A DNA stretch of 64,000 nucleotides from Streptomyces sp. CB02261. GTDB taxonomy: Bacteria; Actinomycetota; Actinomycetes; Streptomycetales; Streptomycetaceae. The position numbers and the translations under genes were made by a program. The first letter of the stretch is position 1. Each line of letters opens with the position of its first letter. The notes under the pieces were generated by a model. It saw only the letters and a list, made by a program, of their open reading frames with translations, made no database searches and was not told the DNA's origin. Below are positions 26,250-35,463 of the stretch, piece after piece. The stretch covers positions 195,478 to 259,477 of the forward strand of contig NZ_LIVX01000003.1 of NCBI RefSeq assembly GCF_001905665.1, given 5' to 3'.

Positions 26250-27272
26250 ATGAGGCGAGAATGCGACGAGTCCGGTCATAAGCACAGTCACGGTGAACTA
26301 TGCGACGTGGGCAAGGAGCTCTATGCGAGCGCTCTCCGCACCGGACGCATAGCCCGTGCGGACGCCGAGGGCGCCCCCTGTCTGAGGGCCCTCTCCCTGC
26401 TGCACCCGGACCCGGACGACAGCCAGTGGCTGCGTCCCGTACCGCCGTCGATCGCCCTCAGCCAGCTCGTGCACCCCATCGAGCAGGAGATACAGGCCCG
26501 CCGGCAGCACGCCATCGCGCTCGCCGACGCTTTCGAGCCGTTCATGGCCCTCCACACGCAGGATCCCTCCGGCGTACAGGCCATCACCGTCCTCGAAGGC
26601 CTCAGCGTCATCAACGCCGCCCTCGACCGCGCCATCAACGAGTGCACCGAGGAACTCCTCACCATCCAGCCCGGCAGCGGCCGCCGTCCCGAGACCCTCG
26701 AAGCCGCCCTGCGCCGCATGGAGCCGCTCCTCGACCGCGGTGTCCGGATGCGCACGCTCTACCAGCACACCGCGCGGCACCACCCCGCCACCCTCGCCTA
26801 CGTCGAGCGCGTCGCCCCCTACGGCCTCGACCTGCGCACCCTCGAGGAGATCGTCGACCGGCTGATCATCGTCGACCGCAAGGTCGCCTTCGTGCCCGCG
26901 CGCAGCGACCGCCAGGTCGCCCTCGAACTGCGCCACGAAGGCCTCGTCCAGTACCTCGTCGGCGTCTTCGACCAGTTCTGGCTGCACGGCGTGCCCTGGG
27001 AGGAGGAGATCCCCTACAGCCCCTCCGTGGACGGCATAGGGGGCGTCCAGCGCTCCATCGCCAAGCTCCTCGTCGAGGGCCACGTCGACGAGGCCATCGC
27101 CCGCCGCCTCGGCATGAACGTGCGCACCTGCCGCGCCCACATCGCCAAACTCGCCGCCGCCCTCGGCAGCGGCAGCCGGGCCCAGCTCGGCTACCTCATC
27201 GCCCAGTCGGGCATCCTCGACGGGGACAACCGGCCCGCGCGCCACCTGACCGGTATCGAACGGAACGCCTGA
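26250..27272 (+). CDS. LuxR/TrmB-like helix-turn-helix regulator
   Basis: A 340-residue protein. The N-terminus carries His/Cys (CDESGHKHSHGELCDVG), then a helical region (about 20-240) resembling the TrmB-like regulators of Streptomyces that have a C-terminal LuxR helix-turn-helix. The latter reads IAKLLVEGHVDEAIARRLGM then NVRTCRAHIAKLAAALG (about 270-310). ATG at 26250 is preceded by GAGGGGGGT; an ATG at 26229 is upstream of that site. It is divergent from the repeat-peptide gene across a 128-bp AT-richer gap and probably controls it. Confidence 0.85.
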   Translation: MRRECDESGHKHSHGELCDVGKELYASALRTGRIARADAEGAPCLRALSLLHPDPDDSQWLRPVPPSIALSQLVHPIEQEIQARRQHAIALADAFEPFMALHTQDPSGVQAITVLEGLSVINAALDRAINECTEELLTIQPGSGRRPETLEAALRRMEPLLDRGVRMRTLYQHTARHHPATLAYVERVAPYGLDLRTLEEIVDRLIIVDRKVAFVPARSDRQVALELRHEGLVQYLVGVFDQFWLHGVPWEEEIPYSPSVDGIGGVQRSIAKLLVEGHVDEAIARRLGMNVRTCRAHIAKLAAALGSGSRAQLGYLIAQSGILDGDNRPARHLTGIERNA

Positions 27273-27277
27273 CCACC

Positions 27278-27745
27278 GTGTACGTACAGATCGACCTCGA
27301 CGGCCCCGCCGGGACCCTGAGGGTCTCCGGGCACGGGCTGCCCACCGTGGAGCTCGTCCGGGCCCCCGGGACCCGCCCCGACACCACCACCCCCATCGGG
27401 ACCCGCAGGGCCGGCCTCCTGGCGCTCACCGTGGACGGGGAGCCCGCCACGATCCGGCCGGCCCGCGGACGGCTCCTGCGGCGCTCCTACCGGGTCGACG
27501 TACGGACCGGCGGCGCCCGCTACCGGCTGATCCCCTGCGGATACGACCAGAGCCGGTTCCAGCGGGGCCGGCGGCGGATCGGCACCCTCGTCAGCTCGGG
27601 CGACGGCCGGGTCGTCGACACCTGGGAGCCCGGCGCGACCCCCCACGACATCGCCCTCGGCACCGCCCTCGCCGCGGCCTTCGGGACCGGCGCCGCGCCC
27701 TGGTTCGAGACGGTCGGCGACATCGTGTCGGAGCTGATCCCCTGA
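27278..27745 (+). CDS. Hypothetical protein downstream of the HTH regulator
   Basis: A 155-residue protein of unknown function. It begins with beta-strand-like sequence (YVQIDLDGPAGTLRVSGHG), has a basic centre (RPARGRLLRRSYRVDVRTGG; SRFQRGRRRIGTLV) and ends in a hydrophobic helix (LGTALAAAFGTGAAPWFETVGDIV). No catalytic motif is visible. GTG at 27278 lies 5 bp after the regulator's stop codon, so both are one transcription unit, ended by the hairpin at 27771. Confidence 0.65.
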   Translation: MYVQIDLDGPAGTLRVSGHGLPTVELVRAPGTRPDTTTPIGTRRAGLLALTVDGEPATIRPARGRLLRRSYRVDVRTGGARYRLIPCGYDQSRFQRGRRRIGTLVSSGDGRVVDTWEPGATPHDIALGTALAAAFGTGAAPWFETVGDIVSELIP

Positions 27746-27770
27746 CCCGGACGCGCCCGATCCCGCCCGG

Positions 27771-27818
27771 ACACGCGTGAGGCCCCCTCCACAGTGATGG
27801 AGGGGGCCTCACGCGTGT
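27771..27818. terminator. Bidirectional hairpin terminator
   Basis: A perfect 20-bp stem, ACACGCGTGAGGCCCCCTCC and complement, surrounds an 8-nt loop. It lies between the convergent hypothetical gene and hspR. Confidence 0.9.
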
Positions 27819-27828
27819 CCCGTCGCGT

Positions 27829-28272
27829 CTACTCGCCGCGCTTGGGGCGCCACACCACGAGGGCGCTCGCCTGCTGCACGTCCTGGTACGGCACCAGGTC
27901 GCGCCGGTACGAGGCGTGCACCTGGGCCTCGCGCTGCCGCATCGCCGCCGCCGCGCCGTCGACCGCCGCCGACAGCTCCGCGATCCGGCTCTGCAGCGCG
28001 GCGACCTGGTTCTCCAGCTCGATGATCCGCTTGATCCCGGCCAGGTTGATGCCCTCGTCCTGCGACAGCTGCTGCACCTGACGGAGCAGCTCGATGTCAC
28101 GGGCCGAGTAGCGCCTGCCCCGGCCGGCCGTGCGGTCCGGGGAGACCAGACCGAGCCGGTCGTACTGCCGCAGGGTCTGCGGGTGCAGACCCGAGAGCTG
28201 GGCCGCCACCGAGATGACGTACACCGGCGACTCGTCGGTCAGTTGATACGGATTACGTCGGCGCCCGTCCAC
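27829..28272 (-). CDS. hspR: Heat-shock repressor HspR
   Basis: A 147-residue MerR-family repressor. The winged helix is at about 20-90: YVISVAAQLSGLHPQTLRQY, then the RLGLVSPDRTAGRGRRYS wing. A coiled coil follows (ELENQVAALQSRIAELSAAV). HspR binds HAIR repeats with DnaK as co-repressor, so the operon senses free DnaK. It is the last gene of dnaK-grpE-dnaJ-hspR, 3 bp after dnaJ, and represses its own operon and clpB. Confidence 0.97.
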   Translation of the reverse strand: MDGRRRNPYQLTDESPVYVISVAAQLSGLHPQTLRQYDRLGLVSPDRTAGRGRRYSARDIELLRQVQQLSQDEGINLAGIKRIIELENQVAALQSRIAELSAAVDGAAAAMRQREAQVHASYRRDLVPYQDVQQASALVVWRPKRGE

Positions 28273-28275
28273 GGG

Positions 28276-29457
28276 TCACGCTCCCTTCGCGGCCTGGAAC
28301 AGCTCCGCCCGCGGATCCTCGGAGGCGGTCGCCTCGCGGTAGGTCTCCAGGGCGTCACGTGCCTTGTCGTCCAGCTCCTTCGGCACCGCGACCTCGACCG
28401 TCACGAGGAGGTCGCCCCGGGTGCCGTCCTTGCGGACCGCGCCCTTGCCCCGGGCGCGCATGGTCCGGCCGTTCGGGGTGCCCGCGGGCAGCTTGAGGGT
28501 GACCGCGGGGCCGCCGAGGGTCGGCACCTTGATCTCGCCGCCGAGCGCGGCCTCCGTGAAGGAGACCGGCACGGTGACGGTGAGGTTGTCGTCCTTGCGG
28601 CCGAACACCGGGTGGGCGTCGACGTGCACGACGACGTACAGGTCGCCGTTCTGCCCGCCGCGCTCGCCCGGCGCGCCCTTGCCGCGCAGACGGATCTTCT
28701 GGTTGTCGCTCACGCCGGCCGGGATGCGGACCTGCATGGTGCGGGAGGACTTGGCCCGGCCGCTGCCCTTGCAGACCTCGCACGGGTTCTCGGCGATCAG
28801 GCCCCGGCCCTTGCAGTCCACGCACGGATCGGTGAGCGAGAAGCCGCCACCGCTGCCGCGCGAGACCTGCCCGGTGCCGACGCAGGTCGGGCACACACGG
28901 GGCGTGCCGTTCTTGTCGCCGGTGCCCGAACACGCCGTGCACGGCTGCTGGCTCGACATCCGCAGCGGTACGGTCGCGCCTTCGATGGCCTCGGTGAAGC
29001 TGAGGGTCACCTCGGACTCGATGTCCTGGCCGCGCCGCGGCTGGGTGCGGGCTCCCGCGCCGCCGCCGCGGTTGAACAGGCCGCCGAAGACGTCCCCGAT
29101 TCCGCCACCGCCGCCGAAGCCGCCCGCTCCGCCGGGGCCGCCCTGGGCGCCGCCGAAGAGGTCGCCCAGGTCGAAGTTGAACGAGCCGCCGCCCGGGCCT
29201 CCGGCGCGGAAGCCGCCGTTCCCGAAGAGGGCGCGGGCCTCGTCGTACTCCTTGCGCTTCTTCGGGTCGCCGAGGACGTCGTTCGCCTCGGAGATCTCCT
29301 TGAAGCGCGCTTCCGCCTTGCTGTCGCCCTTGTTGGCGTCCGGGTGGTTCTCGCGGGCAAGCTTCCGGTACGCCTTCTTGATCTCGGCGTCCGTGGCGTC
29401 CTTGGGGACGCCGAGGACCTTGTAGTAGTCCTTCTCGACGAAGTCCTTCGTGCTCAT
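28276..29457 (-). CDS. dnaJ: Chaperone DnaJ
   Basis: A 393-residue Hsp40 co-chaperone that stimulates DnaK ATPase and delivers clients. J-domain residues 8-75 contain the HPD motif (RENHPDANKG). A Gly/Phe region at about 80-130 is followed by the zinc domain with four CxxCxGxG modules (CTACSGTG, CPTCVGTG, CVDCKGRG, CEVCKGSG) and the C-terminal substrate-binding domain. Gap to grpE is 93 bp. Confidence 0.98.
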   Translation of the reverse strand: MSTKDFVEKDYYKVLGVPKDATDAEIKKAYRKLARENHPDANKGDSKAEARFKEISEANDVLGDPKKRKEYDEARALFGNGGFRAGGPGGGSFNFDLGDLFGGAQGGPGGAGGFGGGGGIGDVFGGLFNRGGGAGARTQPRRGQDIESEVTLSFTEAIEGATVPLRMSSQQPCTACSGTGDKNGTPRVCPTCVGTGQVSRGSGGGFSLTDPCVDCKGRGLIAENPCEVCKGSGRAKSSRTMQVRIPAGVSDNQKIRLRGKGAPGERGGQNGDLYVVVHVDAHPVFGRKDDNLTVTVPVSFTEAALGGEIKVPTLGGPAVTLKLPAGTPNGRTMRARGKGAVRKDGTRGDLLVTVEVAVPKELDDKARDALETYREATASEDPRAELFQAAKGA

Positions 29458-29550
29458 CGACGTCCCTCCTTCCGGACTGCTCCGGTGTCCGTCACTGGTC
29501 CGGTGACCGCCGGCGCTCCGGCGGTCACCCCTGCTCCGACGACCGTCGCG

Positions 29551-30213
29551 TCACCCCTCGTCGGGGGCACCGCTCTCCTCGTCGGCCGACGTGCCGTCCT
29601 CCTTGGCCGGGGCCGCGCCCGGCTGGGGCTCGGCGACGGCCACGCGGGCGGGCCTGATGGTCCGCTCGCCGATCCGATACCCGGGCTGCAGGATCGCCAC
29701 GCAGGTCGTCTCGGTGACGTCCGGCGCGTACGAGTGCATCAGGGCCTCGTGGATCGTCGGGTCGAAGGGCTCGCCCTCCTTGCCGAACTGCTGCAGACCC
29801 ATCTTGGCGACGACGGTCTCCAGCGATTCGGCCACCGACTTGAACCCGCCCACGAGCTCGCCGTGGTCCCGGGCCCGGCCGACGTCGTCGAGCACCGGGA
29901 GGAGGTCGGACAGGAGGCTCGCGACGGCGATCTCCTTGACCGTGACCCGGTCCCGCTCCACGCGGCGGCGGTAGTTCTGGTACTCGGCCTGGAGCCGCTG
30001 GAGGTCCGCGGTGCGCTCGTCGAGCGCGGAACGGACCTGGTCCAGCTGGGCGGTGAGGCCCGCGGCACCGGCCGACTTCTGGCTGCTTGCGTCCCCGGCC
30101 GGGGCCGTCGGGACCTCCTCGTCGGAGGTCTCGACGGCCTCGGCGGCGTCGTCAGGGGTGGCGCCGGAGGGGACGTCGGGCTTCTCCTCGAAGCCCGGGG
30201 TCTCCTCGGTCAC
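29551..30213 (-). CDS. grpE: Nucleotide exchange factor GrpE
   Basis: A 220-residue exchange factor for DnaK. An acidic, disordered N-terminus is followed by a long coiled coil ([20 protein letters not shown]) and the beta domain with the family pattern [17 protein letters not shown] and [20 protein letters not shown]. Its ATG overlaps the dnaK stop in ATGA. Confidence 0.97.
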   Translation of the reverse strand: MTEETPGFEEKPDVPSGATPDDAAEAVETSDEEVPTAPAGDASSQKSAGAAGLTAQLDQVRSALDERTADLQRLQAEYQNYRRRVERDRVTVKEIAVASLLSDLLPVLDDVGRARDHGELVGGFKSVAESLETVVAKMGLQQFGKEGEPFDPTIHEALMHSYAPDVTETTCVAILQPGYRIGERTIRPARVAVAEPQPGAAPAKEDGTSADEESGAPDEG

Positions 30214-32054
30214 GCCTGACCACCCTTCTTGGGCTCGTCGTCGATGATCTCGGCGTCGACGACGTCGTCGTCGGCCTGCGCCTGCTGGCCGGCGCCGTCG
30301 CCGCCCGCGGCCTGCGCGCCCTGGGCGTCGGCGTACAGCGCCTGGCCGAGCTTCTGGGAGACGGCCGCGACCTTCTCGGTGGCCGTACGGATCTCCGCGG
30401 TGTCCTCGCCCTTGAGCTTCTCCTTCAGCTCGGCGAGCGCCGCCTCGACCTCGGTCTTGACGTCACCGGGGACCTTGTCCTCGTTGTCCTTGAGGAACTT
30501 CTCCGTCTGGTAGACGAGCTGCTCGCCCTGGTTGCGGGACTCGGCGGCCTCGCGGCGACGGTGGTCCTCGTCCGCGTACTGCTCGGCCTCCTGGCGCATG
30601 CGGTCGACCTCGTCCTTCGGCAGCGAGGAGCCGCCGGTGACGGTCATCTTCTGCTCCTTGCCCGTGCCCAGGTCCTTCGCGGTCACGTGCATGATGCCGT
30701 TGGCGTCGATGTCGAAGGCGACCTCGATCTGCGGGACGCCACGCGGGGCGGGCGGCAGACCGGTCAGCTCGAACATGCCGAGCTTCTTGTTGTACGCCGC
30801 GATCTCGCGCTCGCCCTGGTAGACCTGGATCTGCACGGACGGCTGGTTGTCCTCGGCCGTCGTGAAGATCTCGGACCGCTTGGTCGGGATCGTGGTGTTG
30901 CGCTCGATGAGCTTGGTCATGATGCCGCCCTTGGTCTCGATGCCGAGGGACAGCGGGGTCACGTCGAGGAGCAGGACGTCCTTGACCTCACCCTTGAGGA
31001 CACCGGCCTGGAGCGCGGCGCCGATGGCGACGACCTCGTCCGGGTTGACGCCCTTGTTGGCGTCCTGACCGCCGGTCAGCTCCTTGACGAGCTCGGCGAC
31101 GGCCGGCATACGGGTCGAGCCACCGACGAGGACGACGTGGTCGATCTCGGAGAGCTGGATGCCCGCGTCCTTGATGACGTTGTGGAACGGCACCTTGCAG
31201 CGGTCGAGCAGGTCCGAGGTCAGCTGCTGGAACTGGGCGCGCGTGAGCTTCTCGTCCAGGTGCAGCGGGCCCTCGGCCGACGCCGTGATGTAGGGCAGGT
31301 TGATCGAGGTCTCGGTCGAGGACGACAGCTCGATCTTCGCCTTCTCCGCGGCCTCGCGGAGACGCTGGAGAGCCATCTTGTCCTTGGCCAGGTCCACGCC
31401 GTGACCGTTCTGGAACTGCGTCACCAGGTAGTCGACGACGCGCTGGTCCCAGTCGTCACCACCGAGGTGGTTGTCACCGTTGGTGGCCTTCACCTCGACG
31501 ACGCCGTCGCCGATCTCCAGGAGGGACACGTCGAAGGTGCCGCCACCGAGGTCGAAGACGAGGATCGTCTGGTCGTCCTTGTCCAGGCCGTACGCGAGGG
31601 CCGCGGCGGTCGGCTCGTTGACGATGCGCAGGACGTTGAGGCCCGCGATCTCACCGGCCTCCTTGGTCGCCTGACGCTCGGAGTCGTTGAAGTACGCCGG
31701 GACGGTGATGACCGCGTCGACGACCTTCTCGCCCAGGTACGCCTCGGCGTCGCGCTTCAGCTTCTGCAGGATGAAGGCGCTCATCTGCTGCGGGTTGAAG
31801 TTCTTGCCGTCGATCTCGATCTTCCAGTCGGTGCCCATGTGGCGCTTGACCGACCGGATGGTCCTGTCGACGTTGGTGACGGCCTGACGCTTGGCCACCT
31901 CGCCGACGAGCACCTCGCCGTTCTTCGCGAAGGCGACGACGGACGGCGTGGTCCTGGCGCCCTCGGCGTTGGTGATGACGGTGGGCTCGCCGCCTTCCAG
32001 AACGCTGACGACGGAGTTAGTCGTGCCCAGGTCGATGCCGACCGCACGTGCCAT
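30210..32054 (-). CDS. dnaK: Molecular chaperone DnaK
   Basis: A 614-residue Hsp70. The ATPase domain begins [15 protein letters not shown]; the phosphate loops [14 protein letters not shown] and [16 protein letters not shown] are intact. The substrate domain follows from about 380 and the C-terminal lid ends in a flexible acidic tail. ATG at 32054 has GGAGGAA upstream; a longer frame to 32096 would start inside the operator. It is first in the operon and acts as HspR co-repressor. Confidence 0.99.
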   Translation of the reverse strand: MARAVGIDLGTTNSVVSVLEGGEPTVITNAEGARTTPSVVAFAKNGEVLVGEVAKRQAVTNVDRTIRSVKRHMGTDWKIEIDGKNFNPQQMSAFILQKLKRDAEAYLGEKVVDAVITVPAYFNDSERQATKEAGEIAGLNVLRIVNEPTAAALAYGLDKDDQTILVFDLGGGTFDVSLLEIGDGVVEVKATNGDNHLGGDDWDQRVVDYLVTQFQNGHGVDLAKDKMALQRLREAAEKAKIELSSSTETSINLPYITASAEGPLHLDEKLTRAQFQQLTSDLLDRCKVPFHNVIKDAGIQLSEIDHVVLVGGSTRMPAVAELVKELTGGQDANKGVNPDEVVAIGAALQAGVLKGEVKDVLLLDVTPLSLGIETKGGIMTKLIERNTTIPTKRSEIFTTAEDNQPSVQIQVYQGEREIAAYNKKLGMFELTGLPPAPRGVPQIEVAFDIDANGIMHVTAKDLGTGKEQKMTVTGGSSLPKDEVDRMRQEAEQYADEDHRRREAAESRNQGEQLVYQTEKFLKDNEDKVPGDVKTEVEAALAELKEKLKGEDTAEIRTATEKVAAVSQKLGQALYADAQGAQAAGGDGAGQQAQADDDVVDAEIIDDEPKKGGQA

Positions 32055-32076
32055 TTCGATTCCTCCAGCTGACGTA

Positions 32077-32097
32077 CTTGAGTGGATCTGACTCAAG
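32077..32097. promoter_or_regulatory. HAIR element 1 at the dnaK promoter
   Basis: CTTGAGT-N7-ACTCAAG, a perfect match to the HspR operator consensus, lies 23 bp upstream of the dnaK start and touches the proposed -10 region, so bound HspR would block initiation. Confidence 0.95.
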
Positions 32098-32124
32098 GAT
32101 GCATGACGACCCCGACCGCGTCAA
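32096..32124 (-). promoter_or_regulatory. dnaK operon promoter
   Basis: On the minus strand TTGACG (32124-32119) and CATCCT (32101-32096) are separated by 17 bp, a vegetative-type promoter. It is flanked by the two HAIR elements, as expected for HspR repression. Confidence 0.7.
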
Positions 32125-32128
32125 CAGA

Positions 32129-32149
32129 CCTGAGTGGAGTCGACTCAAC
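32129..32149. promoter_or_regulatory. HAIR element 2 upstream of dnaK
   Basis: CCTGAGT-N7-ACTCAAC matches the HAIR consensus at 12 of 14 positions. It lies 52 bp from HAIR 1, measured centre to centre, just upstream of the -35 hexamer. Confidence 0.8.
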
Positions 32150-32391
32150 TTGTCGCCCGCTGACGCGCTCATGCCGAGGCGTTCAGGCCGATCAGGCCGA
32201 TCGGGCCGTTCAGGTCGCCGGAACCACTCCGGGCGTCACCGACCGGGCGCGCGCGTCGATCCGGGACCGGGCGGGGTGCGGCATGAGAGAGTCCGGATGC
32301 TCCTTGCCGGGCAAAGCAGGCATATCCCACGAATATCCCATGATTCTCGGTTACCCATGGTTCTCGGTCGACGCTCGGAAGGGTGTGGGGA

Positions 32392-32880
32392 ATGACGGCC
32401 AAGCGCACGTTCGACGTCCTGGGCGGGCTCGCCCTCCTCGTGCTGCTGTCCCCGCTGCTCGCCGCCGTCGCCGCCTCGGTCGCCCTCGCCGCGACACCCC
32501 CGGGCCACGGCGTGCTCCGCCGCCGCACGGTGGCGGGCCTCGACGGGCGCCCCTTCACGATGCTGACCTTCCGCACCCGGAGCCCGCTGGCGGCGCTGCC
32601 CCTGCTGCTGCACGTCGTCGCCGGCCGGATGTCACTGGTGGGGCCGTGCCCGCTGACCCCCTCCCACCGCGAGTGCGCGGGCGAGGGACGCCGCCGACTC
32701 TCCGTACGCCCCGGCCTCACCGGCCCGTGGCAGATCAGCGGACGTTCGGACCTGCCGTGGGAGGAGCGCGAGCTGCTCGACCTCCACTATGTGGACCACC
32801 ACTGGCTGGGGATGGATCTGAGCATCCTGGCGCGTACGCTTCCAGCTGTACGCAGGCGTCGCGCGGCAAGGTTTGCCTGA
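32392..32880 (+). CDS. Reduced bacterial sugar transferase (WcaJ/PglC-like)
   Basis: A 162-residue protein of the polyisoprenyl-phosphate hexose-1-phosphate transferase family. KRTFDVLGGLALLVLLSPLLA forms the N-terminal re-entrant helix; DGRPFTMLTFRT, RMSLVGPCPLTPS, RPGLTGPWQISGRSDLPWEER and DLSILARTLPAV are family blocks. The segment between FRT and the LP motif, which normally carries the catalytic Asp-Glu pair and DELPQ, is deleted (TRSPLAALPLLLHVV). Activity is therefore doubtful. ATG at 32392 starts the conserved Lys-Arg block. No glycan cluster is adjacent. Confidence 0.82.
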   Translation: MTAKRTFDVLGGLALLVLLSPLLAAVAASVALAATPPGHGVLRRRTVAGLDGRPFTMLTFRTRSPLAALPLLLHVVAGRMSLVGPCPLTPSHRECAGEGRRRLSVRPGLTGPWQISGRSDLPWEERELLDLHYVDHHWLGMDLSILARTLPAVRRRRAARFA

Positions 32881-32987
32881 GCGACACATATCACCGCGAG
32901 CGCCGCTACAGCGCGGGGCCGCGACGGGGTAATCTCAGCAGGAACTCAATAAGTTACCGCTTAGTAGGCCCGCCCGAGGAGCCCTTC

Positions 32988-35249
32988 ATGCAACTCGCAG
33001 CGATCATCGTGTCGATCGCCATCACGGTGGTGGCCGTCGCGCTGTTCGGCCGCGCCACCGCGCAGATCTACCGCTTCGTGCGGCTCGGTCAGCCGGTGCC
33101 CGCCGGCACGCGTACCGGTGACCCCACACAGCGCACCATCACGCTGGTCAAGGAGTTCCTCGGCCACACACGGATGAACCGCTGGGGCATCGTCGGCTTC
33201 GCGCACTGGTTCGTCGCGGTGGGCTTCTTCTCGCTGCTCCTGACGATCGTCAACGCCTTCGGCCAGCTCTTCCAGGCCGACTGGCTGATCCCGGTCATCG
33301 GCGACTGGCTGCCGTACGAGATCTTCACCGAGTTCCTCGGCCTGATGACGGTCCTCGGCATCGTGACCCTCATCGTGATCCGCCAGCTCAGCAGCCCGAA
33401 CCGGGCGGGGCGCAAGTCCCGCTTCACCGGCTCCAAGACGGGCCAGGCCTACTTCGTCGAGGCCGTCATCCTGATCGTCGGCGTCTGCATCATGACGCTG
33501 CGCGCCCTCGAAGGCGTGCAGCACCACGTGACGAGCTGGGAGCCCGGCTTCTTCGCCTCGTACCCGCTGATCGCGCTCCTCGACGGCCTCAGCCTGAGCA
33601 CGATCCAGTACCTCACGTACTTCTTCGCGGCGCTCAAGATCGTCACGTCCTTCACCTGGATGATCACGGTCTCGCTCAACACCAACATGGGCGTCGCCTG
33701 GCACCGCTTCCTCGGCTTCCCGAACATCTGGTTCAAGCGCAACGCCGACGGCTCCACCGCCCTCGGCGCGCTCCAGCCGATGACCACGGCCGGCAAGGAG
33801 ATCGACTGGGAGGACCCGGCCGAGGACGCCGTCTTCGGCGTCTCCCAGGTCGAGCAGTTCTCCTGGAAGGGCATCCTCGACTTCTCCACCTGCACCGAGT
33901 GCGGCCGCTGCCAGTCGCAGTGCCCCGCCTGGAACACCGGCAAGCCCCTCTCCCCCAAGCTCCTCATCATGTCGCTGCGCGACCACGCGCACGCCAAGGC
34001 GCCGTACCTGCTCGCGGGCGGCGGCAAGGACATGGAGGGCAACGAGAAGGCCACCGAGGAGCAGCTCAAGGACGTCCCCGCCTCCGCGATCGCCGAGGCC
34101 GAGCGCCCCCTCATCGGCACCGCCGAGGAGAACGGCGTCATCGACCCCGACGTCCTGTGGTCCTGCACCACCTGCGGCGCCTGCGTCGAGCAGTGCCCGG
34201 TCGACATCGAGCACATCGACCACATCGTCGACATGCGCCGCTACCAGGTGATGATCGAGAGCGCGTTCCCGTCCGAGGCGGGCACGATGCTCAAGAACCT
34301 GGAGAAGAAGGGCAACCCCTGGGGCCTGGCGAAGAAGCAGCGCGTCGAGTGGACCAAGGAGGTCGACTTCGAGGTCCCGATCATCGGCAAGGACGCCGAG
34401 GACCTCTCCGAGTTCGACTACCTGTACTGGGTCGGCTGCGCGGGCGCCCTGGAGGACCGGGCCAAGAAGACCACCAAGGCCTTCGCCGAGCTGCTGAACA
34501 TCGCGGGCGTCAAGTTCGCGATCATGGGCGGCGACGAGAAGTGCACCGGTGACTCCCCCCGCCGCCTCGGCAACGAGCCGCTGTTCCAGCAGCTCGCCCA
34601 GGAGAACGTCGCGATGCTGAACATGGCGTTCGGCGAGGACGACGAGGACGAGTCGACGAAGAAGCCGAAGTCGGCGAAGAAGATCGTCTCGACCTGCCCG
34701 CACTGCTTCAACACCATCGCCAACGAGTACCCGCAGCTCGGCGGCGAGTACGAGGTCATCCACCACACCCAGCTGCTCCAGCACCTCATCGACGAGGGCA
34801 AGCTGGTCCCGGTGACCCCGGTCGAGGGCCTGATCACCTACCACGACCCGTGCTACCTGGGCCGTCACAACAAGGTCTACACGCCGCCGCGCGAGATCAT
34901 GTCCGCCGTCCCCGGCCTGCGCCAGCAGGAGATGCACCGCCACAAGGAGCGCGGCTTCTGCTGCGGCGCCGGTGGTGCCCGGATGTGGATGGAGGAGCGC
35001 ATCGGCAAGCGCATCAACAACGAGCGCGTCGACGAGGCCCTGTCCCTCAACCCGGACATCGTCTCCACCGCCTGCCCGTTCTGCCTGGTCATGCTGACCG
35101 ACTCGGTCAACGGCAAGAAGAACGACGGCAAGGCCAAGGAGTCCGTCCAGGTCGTGGACGTGGCCCAGCTGCTCCTCGACTCGGTGAAGACCCCGGTCGA
35201 GCCCGAGCCGGCGGAGGAGTCGGAGCCGGAGCCGGAACCGGCTTCCTGA
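32988..35249 (+). CDS. Membrane Fe-S oxidoreductase (heterodisulfide-reductase-like)
   Basis: A 753-residue protein. About five N-terminal membrane helices (residues 1-240; NarI-like), then two 4Fe-4S ferredoxin motifs, CTECGRCQSQCP and CTTCGACVEQCP, then two cysteine-rich CCG-type domains (DPCYLGRHNKVY with GFCCGAGGARMW at the C-terminus, VGCAGALEDR with CPHCFNT before it). It corresponds to the actinobacterial iron-sulfur-binding reductase. It probably moves electrons between the quinone pool and an unknown cytosolic partner. An acidic tail ends it. ATG at 32988 has GAGGAG 8 bases upstream. A strong terminator follows. Confidence 0.93.
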   Translation: MQLAAIIVSIAITVVAVALFGRATAQIYRFVRLGQPVPAGTRTGDPTQRTITLVKEFLGHTRMNRWGIVGFAHWFVAVGFFSLLLTIVNAFGQLFQADWLIPVIGDWLPYEIFTEFLGLMTVLGIVTLIVIRQLSSPNRAGRKSRFTGSKTGQAYFVEAVILIVGVCIMTLRALEGVQHHVTSWEPGFFASYPLIALLDGLSLSTIQYLTYFFAALKIVTSFTWMITVSLNTNMGVAWHRFLGFPNIWFKRNADGSTALGALQPMTTAGKEIDWEDPAEDAVFGVSQVEQFSWKGILDFSTCTECGRCQSQCPAWNTGKPLSPKLLIMSLRDHAHAKAPYLLAGGGKDMEGNEKATEEQLKDVPASAIAEAERPLIGTAEENGVIDPDVLWSCTTCGACVEQCPVDIEHIDHIVDMRRYQVMIESAFPSEAGTMLKNLEKKGNPWGLAKKQRVEWTKEVDFEVPIIGKDAEDLSEFDYLYWVGCAGALEDRAKKTTKAFAELLNIAGVKFAIMGGDEKCTGDSPRRLGNEPLFQQLAQENVAMLNMAFGEDDEDESTKKPKSAKKIVSTCPHCFNTIANEYPQLGGEYEVIHHTQLLQHLIDEGKLVPVTPVEGLITYHDPCYLGRHNKVYTPPREIMSAVPGLRQQEMHRHKERGFCCGAGGARMWMEERIGKRINNERVDEALSLNPDIVSTACPFCLVMLTDSVNGKKNDGKAKESVQVVDVAQLLLDSVKTPVEPEPAEESEPEPEPAS

Positions 35250-35263
35250 CCTCCCGTACGTGA

Positions 35264-35302
35264 GAGAGGGCCGCCCCGCGACGACCGCGGGGCGGCCCTC
35301 TC
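35264..35302 (+). terminator. Hairpin terminator of the Fe-S oxidoreductase gene
   Basis: A perfect 17-bp stem, GAGAGGGCCGCCCCGCG and complement, with a 5-nt loop, starts 15 bp after the stop codon. Confidence 0.9.
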
Positions 35303-35463
35303 CGTCGTGGGGGCCCTCCGTCGTGCGGGGCCCAGGGCCGACGCCACAAACCACCCCATCCCCCCCAAGTCCCCCCGGGTCACCCCTTAGGGGATGTCAC
35401 AGCTCAGTGGCAAGCGGCCGCCCGAGGAGCGCCCACACAGCCGGAGCGGGTACGTTCGACGAC

